Part shown: piece by piece, positions 34,936-46,846 of the stretch
How the letters are laid out: each line of letters starts with the position of its first letter
How positions within the stretch are numbered: position 1 is the first letter of the stretch
Source of the DNA: Phytoseiulus persimilis
Taxonomy: Eukaryota > Arthropoda > Arachnida > Mesostigmata > Phytoseiidae
Length of the DNA: 64,000 bases
Direction of reading: 5' to 3'
Assembly (NCBI GenBank): GCA_037576195.1
Contig: CM075104.1
Coordinates: 23,266,211 to 23,330,210 of the forward strand
Translations under genes and position numbers: made by a program
Notes under the pieces: generated by a model
What the model saw: only the letters and a program-made list of their open reading frames with translations
The model's database searches: none
Told to the model about the DNA's origin: nothing

Positions 34936-35111
34936 ATTCGTTCGATATTTTCAATCTCGGCTCCCTCTCAATCGATCCCCTTCGATTACCAGTCTTCACC
35001 GGGGAGCGGTCACGTGAGACTACTCTGACCGTGCGAAGCTGGGAGAGCTGTTTTTTAGTGCTACCTGGGTCCCTCGAAGCAATCGATCCGAGTTTTGGTA
35101 TTATCTGGAAC

Positions 35112-35350
35112 GGCTTCCCCTCAATCGATCCCTTTCGAGTTTGCGAATAAAGTTTGCTTGTGTCCTACCCTCGGTGTGTATGAAATTTCGTCTCACTTGG
35201 AGTCGCTGAAAAAAAGTTCGACCCTGAGAAATGATTCACTGAAATGATTTGAGTTTCACCATTCGATCTTTTTTATCTCGACTTCCTCGCGATCGATTCC
35301 TTTCGAGTTTGCGGATAAAGTTTGCGTGTATCCTACTCTCGGTGTGTATG
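35112..35350. repeat. Two direct copies of a 70-bp sequence
   Basis: The segment with CGATTCCTTTCGAGTTTGCG, AATAAAGTTTGC and TCGGTGTGTATGAA occurs at about 35112-35181 and 35281-35350. They are 169 bp apart and lie just before the segmental duplication begins. Confidence 0.7.
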
Positions 35351-35363
35351 AAGGCTGATGCCA

Positions 35364-38300
35364 TTCAGTTAGATCGGAGGCGTTCAAGCCTGAACCCCCG
35401 CAAAGAAGAGACCCTCGACCGAATAAATCGATACCGGCTAAAGCATTGCTCCCCCCCTCCTTTCTTCCCAGGCATGGAAGGAGGTAAGTAGCACAGCACT
35501 ATCTGATTCCGACTTACTAAATGAGAATCTCTGCCTCTCATGAGACCATTCCTGACCGAAGCTGGGGGAAGACGAAATTTCTATAGGTACGTTGCGGATA
35601 AAACCATATCGATCTGGTGCGAGATCCTCTGGGTGATTTGCATGGTGGTCGGACCTCCCTCCGTCGGAAAGGTCGTCGATGGACGAAACGCGAAATGCAG
35701 GAATGGTCAATTAAATCTAGAACGTCCCCAAACCTCATCCTGGATTTGCCCAGAGATTAATTCGAGACAAATCACCTCGTACATGAAAGGGTCCCCCCGA
35801 AGAGAATGATCGCGTTGGGATAATGAAAGCATGATGATAGGGATGAGCCTCCTCTATCGAGACAGATACATAATCTATTGAATGAATCACCTAGATGCCG
35901 CACATCAAGGGTCGACAAAGCCAGGGCCCCGGGACAAAATGGCTGGCAACCAGGGATCTGGCCCCGTGCTCAGGTAGGGATTATCCGGGGTCGACCTCGG
36001 GATTGTTTTGGGACAGATTGGGCCCGATCACGGAGTCGGTCTGATTACACTTTTCAGAGTCGATCGGGCCAAACTTTTGTGGAAATGTGGAGATGATTCC
36101 TGGGTCGATCTGACCATACTTTCCAGGATCCATGGGGGCGATTTCGGAGTGGATCTCGGCATATTTCTGAGGGTTCATGGAGGTGGTTCTTGGGTCGATC
36201 TGACCACACTTTTCGGCTCCATGGAGATGATTCCGAGGTCGGTCTGACCATGTCTCTTGGGTCAAGATTCCAAGATCGACCTCGCAATCACCCCCATGGA
36301 TCACAAAAAGTACGGTCAGATCGACGTTGAAAGCACTCCATGGATCCCGAAATGTATGATCAGAGGAAAAATATGATTCAGATCGGGGCGAAATTATCTT
36401 CGAGAAGTCTCCGTGGGGCACGGATTCGAATACCTAGAGGAATTTCCATGATGCCAGGATAATCCGAATGGGGAGAGCAACTACGCTCCGATGCTATTTG
36501 GATCCGAAATCTGCCCCGGAAAGAGTTCTGGAGTTCAAAGATGAATTCCAGGTTGACCCAGAGGCACTCGAAGAACAATCACCTAGAGAAGCACTCCTTC
36601 TCCCGGTGCCATGATCTGGGGCATATTTTGGGCCCGGAGCGGAGAAAGTTCGTCGACCCCCGCCGCGGACGAACTACCTCGGATGTGGCAGCGAAGCGCG
36701 ATATGGTACGCTAGTATCGTATAAATGATGTTATTGCATTCTCAGTGCGGTGTCGTCCCGGCGCTCTAAAATTCATCCACTGATCGTGTTGCCCAAATGT
36801 ACTCGGTGTGTTCGTCATTTCCTCACGTCTGTCCCTACCTGAGACATCATAAACTCGGCTAGAGGGTGTCCGACACACAACTGAGCGACGACTGTTACAG
36901 AGAGGCAAAACGAATCCAGGGCGCAACGATCGGGGTTCAGGAAGACTTTAAAAGAAAGGGTTCGCCCCGCATCTGGATCACGACTCGGAATCGGAATGAC
37001 GAGCGAACCGAGGTTTCGAAGCGGCCAAGATCAGGAAATTTCGTTCCGGAATTATCACTATCCATCATTCTGCTCATTGTTGGGAGCCGTGATCAGAATT
37101 ACTCTCTGTTTACAATTGGGGAACTTGGTGTGAAGGTTCTCGGCTCTTGCTTCCCTCCCGCTCACCCAGCTTGTCAGAACTTGGAGGGAGCTTATCGTTC
37201 CATACCATTCCATGCCCAGACGTGGCAACGCATGATCGCCGTCTCAGTGCAGTATTTAAAAGACTTGAGGAGCGGGGTTCCCGCTCCCGATTAGAAGGGT
37301 ACAGCTTCGCTCAGTCGACCCGAAAAAAAATTATTTAGCACCCCACACCCGAAAAAGCCCGCTCGAGAGATTGTTGGCGAAAGAAGTACGCTTGAACGGA
37401 GAAGCCTGAGCGTTCCTCTCAGAGATAGGGAGTCTTCTGAGCGGTCACTTGGCGCTCGCTTTTAACGAACCACGGAAAACGTTGATTGGGGCGACGGATG
37501 CAAGCCCCACTGGAATCGAGAGGATGGGCGGGGATAACCCTGCAGCGGTTCTCGTACGGGTATAAGGAAGCCGTTTGCCGCACGGCAAAATCAGTCAACA
37601 GAGCTCAGTAGATAGAACCGTAACAAGGTGGAGGAAGAACGTTGGCGCTAGCAGAAGTGGTCAAACGTAAGCTGGAGGCCGTTCGGTGGATGTTCGGTGC
37701 GACGCTGTGGACTCGTTGAACGAAGACGGAGCCTTCCAGAGCTCTCCCTGATATCTCCATTATAATTCTTATGGGGAACTTGATGCTGCGGAGGAAGCCA
37801 CGTTTAAGCAGCGGCTCTAGCGTATAGACCTCTCACACAGGCCCTGCTGTGAGTCAGATGCCGAGCGTTGTGAGCTGTTTATTCGAGCTCTCGTTCAGGA
37901 CGTAGATGGCAGGCTGCGAGTTTGAGCCCCTACGGGCACCCCGGAGGAACTTCCGTACGCCTGTCTGGCAAGTAACCAAGAGACTATGTTCGGCGCTCGT
38001 CTCATTCTGTTTCGCAGATGCTACGACACACGCCAGATTCATCAATTCGCGATAACGGAACTCAATTACGGCCGAGGACTCCATCGCGTTCCATGCCGGG
38101 AAGGATATCGTCCCTCTGCGTTGTGTTCCTGGTATGCCCCAGTTCCAGGCTAAATAGATGGTCGAGACTCTCGAGAACGCCATCGACGCCACGACGGGCT
38201 GACTGGACCACATAGTCTCCTCCAACAGTTTCATCCCGACCTCCACGGCCTAGAAGGAATCCCTTAACGGACTGCTATGCGGACCACAACCCCCACCTTC

Positions 38301-41300
38301 GAACCGGTGGTTTCCTCTCCGCGAGATCCAACAGATCCTACAGGTTGTTCGGTAGAGATCGCTAATCAGGAGCTCGTTGTCTCATGAGCTTGACAAGTTC
38401 ATCAGAAGAACACCTCGTATCCGATACAATCGGGGGGATCTGAACTTCTACACACCCAGAGGCAATCAGAAAGCCCTTGGCAACAAGGAGGACATCAAGT
38501 GTGTTGTTACTGGCGTGGCGACTTGGGTCGTCAACGGAGGGATGTCGATGAAGGCGCGGTCGAGCGACGGCGTCGACACCTCCGAGATCGATTCGGGCTT
38601 GATTCCAAATCTATATGAGACCAAGTTCGGTGAGTCGAGCTCCGGTCTTGGCCGGACTGGCACACAGAGTTGAACTTAAAGTCGTTTGATTAGCGAAATT
38701 CCAACAACCAATCGGGCAGAACAGCCTTGGGAGTTGGAGGCGAGCTTTCTTCCCTGGGAGCAGCGAGAGCGCTTCGTCTATGTATATTATATCCCCTTTA
38801 TTGAACATCGTCCATGTCTCTGAAAAGCACAGTTTCCAACGAAAGCCTGGGAAATCAGTCTCCGCTGCCGCCCTGTGAACCGACTGCACCTTCAGCCGCG
38901 CTCACCCGGGTCTCTGTGCAGTATCTAAATTCAATCATAACGTCGAGTGCCGGCTTCTTGAGGATAGGTGCGTTTCCAACTACGGGGTTTTACGTTGGAG
39001 TAAATGATGAAGGGTGTTAGGATTGTTTCGTTCGTCACTCGCTCCCATGAGAAGGCGACAGATTGATCAGCACAACGAGTTCCGTCTGGCATCATCCGGG
39101 GCTTGAAAAAAGGATAACTCACATCACGGTCCAGGAAAATAGAGTGGATGGAGGAAAATTTAATTCCGTTTTATAGCAGATTAAGTAAGAGACAATCGTG
39201 GCTCCCAGATATGGCAAGTAACCGCGGTCTCGGACTTGCAAACTCGATTGACAGCTAGAGAGACCGCTACGATTCCTTTGAAGCACGAAAACTTTGTCTT
39301 CGACCGAAGCCACTGGCCTCATCAGAAACGATGACTTCCACAGCGTGCATTCTCTGATCCGAGGATTATTCTCTCGGAGTCACTCAAAGTTAACCATCAA
39401 CCCGACTTCAGGAGTGTTCCATCTTCATCTTCGGTATAATCTCGCACGGATTCGGTACAGACGGAACGTTCATCGATCAGGGACTCTTGTGAGGCGGTAT
39501 CTTCTCGAGACGGGCGGGTTCCTCCTCGAAACTACGAGGTGCGGCACGGTTCTTCGCAAGCTCATTTTTGTCTTACAATTGAGGCAAACCGAAGGCAAAC
39601 ACGCGAGTGCGCTGAGAACCAATCCAACGAGCAGTGGGACGAACGCGATGTCCAAATGCTGTAGAGTTATTGGCTTGGGACCCTCCTGGGAAAATTCAAA
39701 TGCCTGGAAACGAGGTCCGATGAAGAAGGCGTAGTCGCCAAGGAGAGGAGTGCCAGTCTCGAAAAGATACATATTCAAGACGTGCAGATCTTGTTCGAAA
39801 GGAAGCCACGGTGCATTCCAGAAACCCACCATGACGGGACTGATGACCTTTCTTCCAAGATGGAGATTCGCTCGGTCGAAGCTGGAATTCAATGATAAAT
39901 GGGCGCTGTACAGCAGAGCGGCGTGGTCCTTATTTTCTCTCACGAAGTTCAGGCACTGCAGACGTAACTGCCTATAAACGGCGCGGTTACCGCTTTTCAC
40001 TTGCGCCAAGTAGCGAAGGTCGGGGTCTGGGGAGTTCACGCCGATCACGGAGTCCACGTAGTCGGTCTCAGGAATGCAGACGCGTTCGATCAAGTTACGC
40101 TGAATGAGGTTGTCCAAATCTTTGCAGTCATCCAAAGCAAGCCGAATGGATATATTCAAACATGAAAGCAGTTTGTTCTTGAAAACCAGACACAGGAAGA
40201 AAGTTGCGAAATGGAGGCAATAGATGTTGATTGCCCAAGATCTCGAGCGTCCGACAAGTTTCAGGGGCTGGCCGAGGAAACAGGACGAAACCGACAAGAT
40301 CGCGGATGAAAGATCCCTTACGAACAAGCCAGCAGAAAGGAGGACTTGCCCGACGGCTAGAACGGACAGGGAGAGCCATACCCATGAATCGAAGACTTCC
40401 GTCAAACCTTTGCTCCCCAAACTGTCTAAACTCTGTCGCCAAGCGATGAAGCGGTAGTCGGAAAATGTGTGGGGATAGCTGATGTGGCCGAAGGGGAAAG
40501 GATGGGAGTCGATGACGAAAGAGTTGAGGACAATCATTGCTCTGCGTTCGCTGAGCACTTTGAATGAATCGAAATCCGAACTGTTTCGGGGCTTCCAGAG
40601 GATGGTCCGCGACGAAATATTCAGGAATTTAGTCGCAGCGCGTAAGTAAGGGTCAATGAATTTCAAGGGCAATCGGGTGACAGCTAAGGCCGCGAAGTTG
40701 TCGGGCCTGAAATCGTCGACCGCTCCTTCAAACTCCGCACGGATTTCATTCCTAGAATCACAGTTCACAAAGTCTGCTGGAACATCTGCGACATCCCCTC
40801 TGAGGAAAATCGCCAAGCACAGGATAAATCTCGGAAACTGTGGTCTGATGTTCTTGAAGTCCGTTCCGTCCATTCGTATAAGCCATCGACTCAGTCCGAA
40901 GATGCCGGGATATTCGTTCATGAGCTCGCGGTTGAGGAGTAAAATCTCAGGGCTCTCAAAAACCACCAGAATCTTCTTTTTCGCCGCGAATTTCTTGGAA
41001 ACATGTTCGAACAGCTCTGTGACGTTGCTCATCGTCATGTAACTTAGGTTCACCAATCCGGTCAAGTCTCTCACCGTGCCGGAACGAGCTTCAAAGAAGA
41101 CCAACTCGACCCGAAACTTCACACTGTAAAGAGTAATGAGCGCTGCGATTGCCGAGACGTTTCCAAGCTGTTCCGTTCGCATTTTCGGGAATTCCTATTC
41201 GGAAGTGATACTCGGGAGAGTAATACGTGGCTCCGTGGAGCGCACAAGTTGAATCCGCGGTTGATAGTCGCGCTCTCAGCAACGAACTGGTCGATTCGCA

Positions 41301-42690
41301 AGCGATCTTTCCGACTCGATGACTTGTTGAGATGCGGGAAGAGTTTGCTCAAGGAGGAGTCTTCGATACCGACGTACACGTAAACGTGGGTTTTCCAGAA
41401 AGATCGTCGGTTTCCGGTCGAGAGAGTTCACTAGTCTCCTATGAGGCGCTATGGAGCTTCTAATGCTCGTTGCCGACTCTGAGGTCAGGAGACTGATAGA
41501 TGAGCAGGCTCGGGCAGTCCTCTTGTGAAGCAATCTTCAAACAAAGAACCGAAGCCCTCCGAAGCGAGGAAGTTGCATGGTTTATTTTGTGTCGTGTTGG
41601 TCACTAATTGGCTGTGGACGAAGCGTACACAGAACCCTTCAATCAGTCCGTATGCAATTTAACAAGGGACCTACCAGAACTGTTTGTCGGCGTTTTGAAA
41701 AACTCCGTGCACGGAGCCAAGGAAGCTCCCGAAATAGGCTCATATCAAATGCTCACAAATACTGAGATCGCGCACGACGAGAAAGGCGCAGGGCCATGGT
41801 GAAGCGATCGTGTGTACCTAGCCTGACACAGACCTGACACCGAATCGGCGCTGCTGTTCCTTCAAGAGCAAAACAGGTTCTAAACAGCATGAATAGACAT
41901 ACACAACGCGAAAGAAACTTTAGTCCATGGCCCCCTTGCCCCCCCCCCCACCGTGGGTACGCCACTGCTTACCGCTTGGATCGAGAGAACTCCTCCTCGC
42001 TCAAAGCTTCGCTTGCACCCTATCGACAGAGGCTGCGATGATGAGGTCCTAAAGAGGAGAACTCATTTTAAGAATCAACGTTTCCATTTTATTGCGTCAT
42101 AGATTTAATGATCAGTAATCATCATTGTTATCATTACAGGTGAACATACGGCTACCTAAGCTATGTACAGTACAAGAATCTAGAATCGGGTCGAATGAGA
42201 GGGTGTCCTGTTTGAGGTCCTGAATGACCCTAGTTTACGGAGACGGATGCGGCATTCATGATACCGCCATCAACTTCCGAATATTCGCTAAGAAGGTAAC
42301 AAAATTTGTGATCTGAAAATCCTGTGATTCTCATCGACTACGAACAAACTCACTCGTTCGTTCGTGTTTCTGCTTGTTCGCATGGTTGATGGTGGGGCCT
42401 GATTCGAGTCTTACGTTCCGAGTCGGTGTCTCGCTGTTTCCATATGATGTTCTGCTCATTCTCCTCTTGGAGTGCGTGTGAAAGCTCAATGGATCGAACT
42501 CATCTACTGTTGTCTTCTCTCTTCCGCTTTCCTTCCATTCATTGCATAGAGTTGAGGGTCTGTCGGAATCCGGTGGTTCCGGAATGGTGGCATGTCTGGC
42601 ATGGTGGCAGACACCGGGTTCGGATCAGGGCAGTGATAGATTGCAAGGGACCCATGCACCCGTGTTCGACGCGTATCTTCTATCTAGTCT
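35364..42690. repeat. Segmental duplication, copy A
   Basis: From ATTCAGTTAGATCGGAGGCG to GGGACCCATGCACCCGTG this block matches 43419-53352 with high identity, apart from insertions and deletions. It contains diverged reversed 45-bp minisatellite units (about 36050-36330), several unassigned open frames and the intact IR-like gene. Boundaries are read by eye and good to some tens of bases. Confidence 0.9.
39470..41182 (-). CDS. Ionotropic-receptor-like membrane protein, intronless
   Basis: An uninterrupted 570-codon frame starting at ATG 41182. The protein has an N-terminal extracellular part, then hydrophobic segments at about 267-288 (LSLSVLAVGQVLLSAGLFV), 315-340 (SWAINIYCLHFATFFLCLVF) and 511-533 (IAFVPLLVGLVLSALACL). 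A 170-residue domain lies between the second and third. This spacing equals M1, M3, S2 ligand-binding half and M4 of divergent arthropod IRs, which are ligand-gated channels of chemosensory cells. M2, the pore loop, would lie in the stretch between 288 and 315. The N-terminus lacks a strong signal peptide, though residues 8-22 are hydrophobic. I cannot name an orthologue. A broken second copy lies at 48904-50762. Confidence 0.65.
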   Translation of the reverse strand: MRTEQLGNVSAIAALITLYSVKFRVELVFFEARSGTVRDLTGLVNLSYMTMSNVTELFEHVSKKFAAKKKILVVFESPEILLLNRELMNEYPGIFGLSRWLIRMDGTDFKNIRPQFPRFILCLAIFLRGDVADVPADFVNCDSRNEIRAEFEGAVDDFRPDNFAALAVTRLPLKFIDPYLRAATKFLNISSRTILWKPRNSSDFDSFKVLSERRAMIVLNSFVIDSHPFPFGHISYPHTFSDYRFIAWRQSLDSLGSKGLTEVFDSWVWLSLSVLAVGQVLLSAGLFVRDLSSAILSVSSCFLGQPLKLVGRSRSWAINIYCLHFATFFLCLVFKNKLLSCLNISIRLALDDCKDLDNLIQRNLIERVCIPETDYVDSVIGVNSPDPDLRYLAQVKSGNRAVYRQLRLQCLNFVRENKDHAALLYSAHLSLNSSFDRANLHLGRKVISPVMVGFWNAPWLPFEQDLHVLNMYLFETGTPLLGDYAFFIGPRFQAFEFSQEGPKPITLQHLDIAFVPLLVGLVLSALACLPSVCLNCKTKMSLRRTVPHLVVSRRNPPVSRRYRLTRVPDR

Positions 42691-43418
42691 ATCTATCTAT
42701 CTATATATATAAAATACACCGGCTGGTCTAACCTGTGATCCGGATAAACCCCGGGGCAGCGGCTTGGAGCTCGACGGAACCTCGCATACTCACGCGGAAT
42801 CGGCCCCGAATGGCTATAGGCCGCCTGATACTTTTCTTGAAAACCACTGGAGGCCAGAATACGGGAGAAACCTGACAACTTCCTTGTCGCCGGCCGCAGT
42901 ATCTTCCAGTTCGAAAGGGCGCGCCTCGCCCAGCCGCTTCGGCTGTGGCTGTGTTTTCCACGGCTACCACAGACCGAGAACCTTACCTTGCTTCCAAGCA
43001 CGGTAAGGTTCACCTGCGACAGCCACCTCCACGGCCCGACCGTCAACGCTCTTCCGCCGTTGCGGACATCCACACCATTTCATACTTCAAGGTAAATGTG
43101 GACCGTGATTGATGTGAGCCGCACCGTGGATCTCATCGCGGTCAAGCCGCAGTGCACTAGCGGCAGTTCAATTCATCAACTGCCATGATGGGCGTCCCAG
43201 AAAAGAAAGCAACCTCTCTCAAGTACTCAGCTATTCCGAGAGACGGCAAATCCTGCTTCAGATCCTTCAAGTGCGAGAGATCATAAGCTCATGTGATCAA
43301 CGATGACAGATACAGTTGACGCTGTTGACAGCGATCATGACGCCCTGGGCCACCTGAACCGCGAGTTCGTAGAAGAGAGCGCCAATCATGGGTCTGAAGA
43401 ACTTCGGACATTGCGTCC
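42685..43418. other. Spacer between duplication copies A and B
   Basis: Starts with a (CTAT)n microsatellite and TATATATAAAATACACCGGC. It then holds about 700 bp not found in the other copy. A short hairpin, CCTTACC...GGTAAGG, lies near 42983-43010. One 126-codon minus-strand frame is open to the microsatellite, but I see no domain. It may be an unclassified insertion. Confidence 0.4.
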
Positions 43419-46400
43419 ATTCAGTCAGATCGGAGGCGCCCAAGCCTGAACCCCCGCAAAGAAGAGACCCTCGACCGAATAAATCGATACCGGCTGAAGC
43501 ATTACTCCCCCCCTCCTTTCTTCCCAGGCATGGAAGGAGGTAAGTAGCACAACACTATCTGCTTCCGACTTACTAAATGAGAGTCTCTGCCACTCATGAG
43601 ACCATTCCTGACCGAAGCTGGGGGAAGACGAAATTTCTATAGGTACGTTGCGGATAAAACCATATCGATCTGGTGCGAGATCCTCTGGGTGATCTGCATG
43701 GTGGTCGAACCTCCCTCCGTCGGAAAGGTCGTCGATGGACGGAACGCGAAATCCAGGAATGGTCAATTGGATCTAGAACGTCCCCAAACCTCATCCTGGA
43801 GGGAGAATTCGAGAGAGAACAGAGAACAATTCGAGACAAATCACCTCGTACATGAAAGGGTCCCCCCGAAGAGAATGATCGCGATGGGATAATGAAAGCA
43901 TGATGATAGGGATGAGCCTCCTCTATCATGGAGACAGATGCATAATCTATTGAATGAATCACCTAGATGCCGCACATCAAGGGTCGACCTCGGGATTGTT
44001 TTGGGACAAATTGGGCCCGATCACGGAGTCGGTCTGATTACACTTTTTGGAGTGGATCGGGCCAAACTTTTGGGGGTATGTGGAGATGATTGCTGGGTCA
44101 ATCTGACCATACTTTCCAGGATCCATGGGGGCGATTTCGGAGTGGATCTCGGCATATTTCTGAGGGTTCATGGAGGTGGTTCTTAGGTCGATCTGACCAC
44201 ACTTTTCGGCTCCATGGAGGTGATTCCGAGGTCGGTCTGACCATGTCTCTTGGGTCAAGATTCCAAGATCGACCTCGCAATCACCCCCATGGACCACAAG
44301 AAGTACGGTCAGATCGACGTTGAAAGCACCTCCATGAAGCCTGAAAAGTAGGGTCAGAGGAAGAATATGATTCAGACCGGGGCAAAATTATATTCGAGAA
44401 GTCTCCGTGGTGCACGGATTCGAATACCTAGAGGAATTTCCATGATGCCAGGATAATCCGAATGGGAGAGCAACTACGCTCAGATGCTATTTGGATCCGA
44501 AATCTGCCCCGGAAAGAGTTCTGGAGTTCAAAGATGAATTCCGGGTTGACCCAGAGGCACTCGAAGAAGAATCACCTAGAGAAGCACTCCTTCTCCCGGT
44601 GCCATGATCTGGAGCGTATCGTTAGCCCCGTCGCCATGATCTGGGGCATATTTTGGGCCCGGAGCGGAGGAAGTTCGTCGACCCCCGCCGCGAACGAACT
44701 ACCTCGGATGTGGCAGCGAAGCGCGATAGGGTACGCTAGTATCGTATAAATGATGTTATTGCATTCTCAGTGCGGTGTCGTCCCGGCGCTCTAAAATTCA
44801 TCCACTGATCGTGTTGTCCAAATGTACTCGGTGTGTTCGTCATTTCCTCACGTCTGTCCCTACCTGAGACATCATAAACTCGGCTAGAGGGTGTCCGACA
44901 CACAACTGAGCGACGACTGTTACAGAGAGGCAAAACGAATCCAGGGCGCAACGATCGGGGTTCAGAAAGACTTTAGAAGGAAGGGTTCGCCCCGCATCTG
45001 GATCACGACTCGGAATCGGAATGACGAGCGAACCGAGGTTTCAAAGCGGCCAAGATCAGGAAATTTCGTTCCGGAATTATCACTATCCATCATTCTGCTC
45101 ATTGTTGGGAGCCGTGATCAGAATTACTCTCTGTTTACAATTGGGAAACTTGGTGTGAAGGTTCTCGGCACTTGCTTCCCTCCCGCTCACCCAGCTTGTC
45201 AGAACTTGAAGTGGCTTATCGTTCCATACCATTCCATGCCCAGACGTGGCAACGCATGACCGCCGTCTCAGTGCAGTATTGGAAAGACTTGAGGAGCGGG
45301 GTTCCCGCTATCGATTGGAAGAGTACAGCTTCGCTCAGTCGACCCGAAAAAAAATTATTTAGCACCCCACACCCGAAAAAGCCCGGTCGAGAGATTGTTG
45401 GCGAAAGAAGTACGCTTGAACGGAGAAGCCTGAGCGTTCCTCTCAGAGATAGGGAGTCTTCTGAGCGGTCACTTGGCGCTCGCTTTTAACGAACCACGGA
45501 AAACGTTGATTGGGGCGACGGATGCCAGCCCCACTGGAATCGAGAGGATGGGCGGGGATAACCCTGCAGCGGTACTCGTACGGGTATAAGGAAGCCGTTT
45601 CCCGCACGGCAAAGTCAATCAACAAAGCTCAGTAGATAAAACCGTAACAAGATGGAGAAAGAACGTTGGCGCTAGCAGAAGCGGTCAAACGTAAGCTGGA
45701 GTCGTACAATTCACTCCAGAATCGTCCGTCGCAAGTTCGCCGTTCGTTGGATGTTCGGTGCGACGAATTGGACTCGTTGAACGAAGATGGAGCCTTCCAG
45801 AGCTCTCCCTGATATCTCCATTATAATTCTTATGGGGAACTTGATGTTGCGGAGGAAGCCACGTTCAAGCAGCGGCTCTAGCGTAGTGACGTCTCACACA
45901 GGCCCTGCTGTGAGTCAGATGCCGAGCGTCGTGAGCTGTTTATTCGAGCTCTCGTTCAGGACGTAGATGGCAGGCTGCGAGTTTGAGCCTCTCCGGGCAC
46001 CCCGGAGGAACTTCCGTACGCCTGTCTGGCAAGTAACCAAGAGACTATGTTCGGCGCTCGTCTCATTCTGTTTCGCAGATGCTACGACACACGCCAGATT
46101 CATCAATTCGCGATAACGGAACCCAATTACGGCCGAGGACTCCATCGCGTTCCATGCCGGGAAGGATATCGTCCCTCTGCGTTGCGTTCCTGGTATGCCC
46201 CAGTTCCAGGCTAAATAGATGGTCGAGACCCTCGAGAACGCCATCGACGCCACGACGGGCTGACTGGACCACATAGTCTCCTCCAACAGTTTCATCCCGA
46301 CCTCCACGGCCTAGAAGGAATCCCTTAACGGACTGCTATGCGGACCACAACCCCCACCTTCGAACCGGTGGTTTCCTCTCCGCGAGATCCAACAGATCCT

Positions 46401-46846
46401 ACAGGTTGTTCGGTAGAGATCGCTAATCAGGAGCTCGTTGTCTCGTGAGCTTGACAAGTTCATGAGAAGAACAACCTCGTATCCGATACAATCGGGGGGA
46501 TCTGAACTTCTACACACCCAGAGGCAATCAGAAAGCCCTTGGCAACAAGGAGGACATCAAGTGTGTTGTTACTGGCGTGGCGACTTGGGTCATCAACGGA
46601 GGGATGTCGATGAAGGCGCGGTCGAGCGACGGCGTCGACACCTCCGAGATCGATTCGGGCTTGATTCCAAATCTATGTGAGACCAAGTTCGGTGAGTCGA
46701 GCTCCAGTCTTGGCCGGACTGGCACACAGAGTTGAACTTGAAGTCGTTTGATTAGCGAAATTCCAACAACCAATCGGGCAGAACAGCCTTGGGAGTTGGA
46801 GGCGAACTTCCGTCCCTGGGAGCAGCGAGAGTGCTTCGTCCATGTA

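Noticed and set aside
37854..38246. 130-codon minus-strand frame, nearly identical at 45915-46307
   Set aside because: The conservation only reflects the recent segmental duplication. There is no domain, and no other evidence of coding.
41930..41975. C-tract with GCGTACCCACGG as a transposon end
   Set aside because: It resembles ends seen on some DNA transposons, and a related G-tract occurs at 51410, but no opposite end or target duplication could be found.
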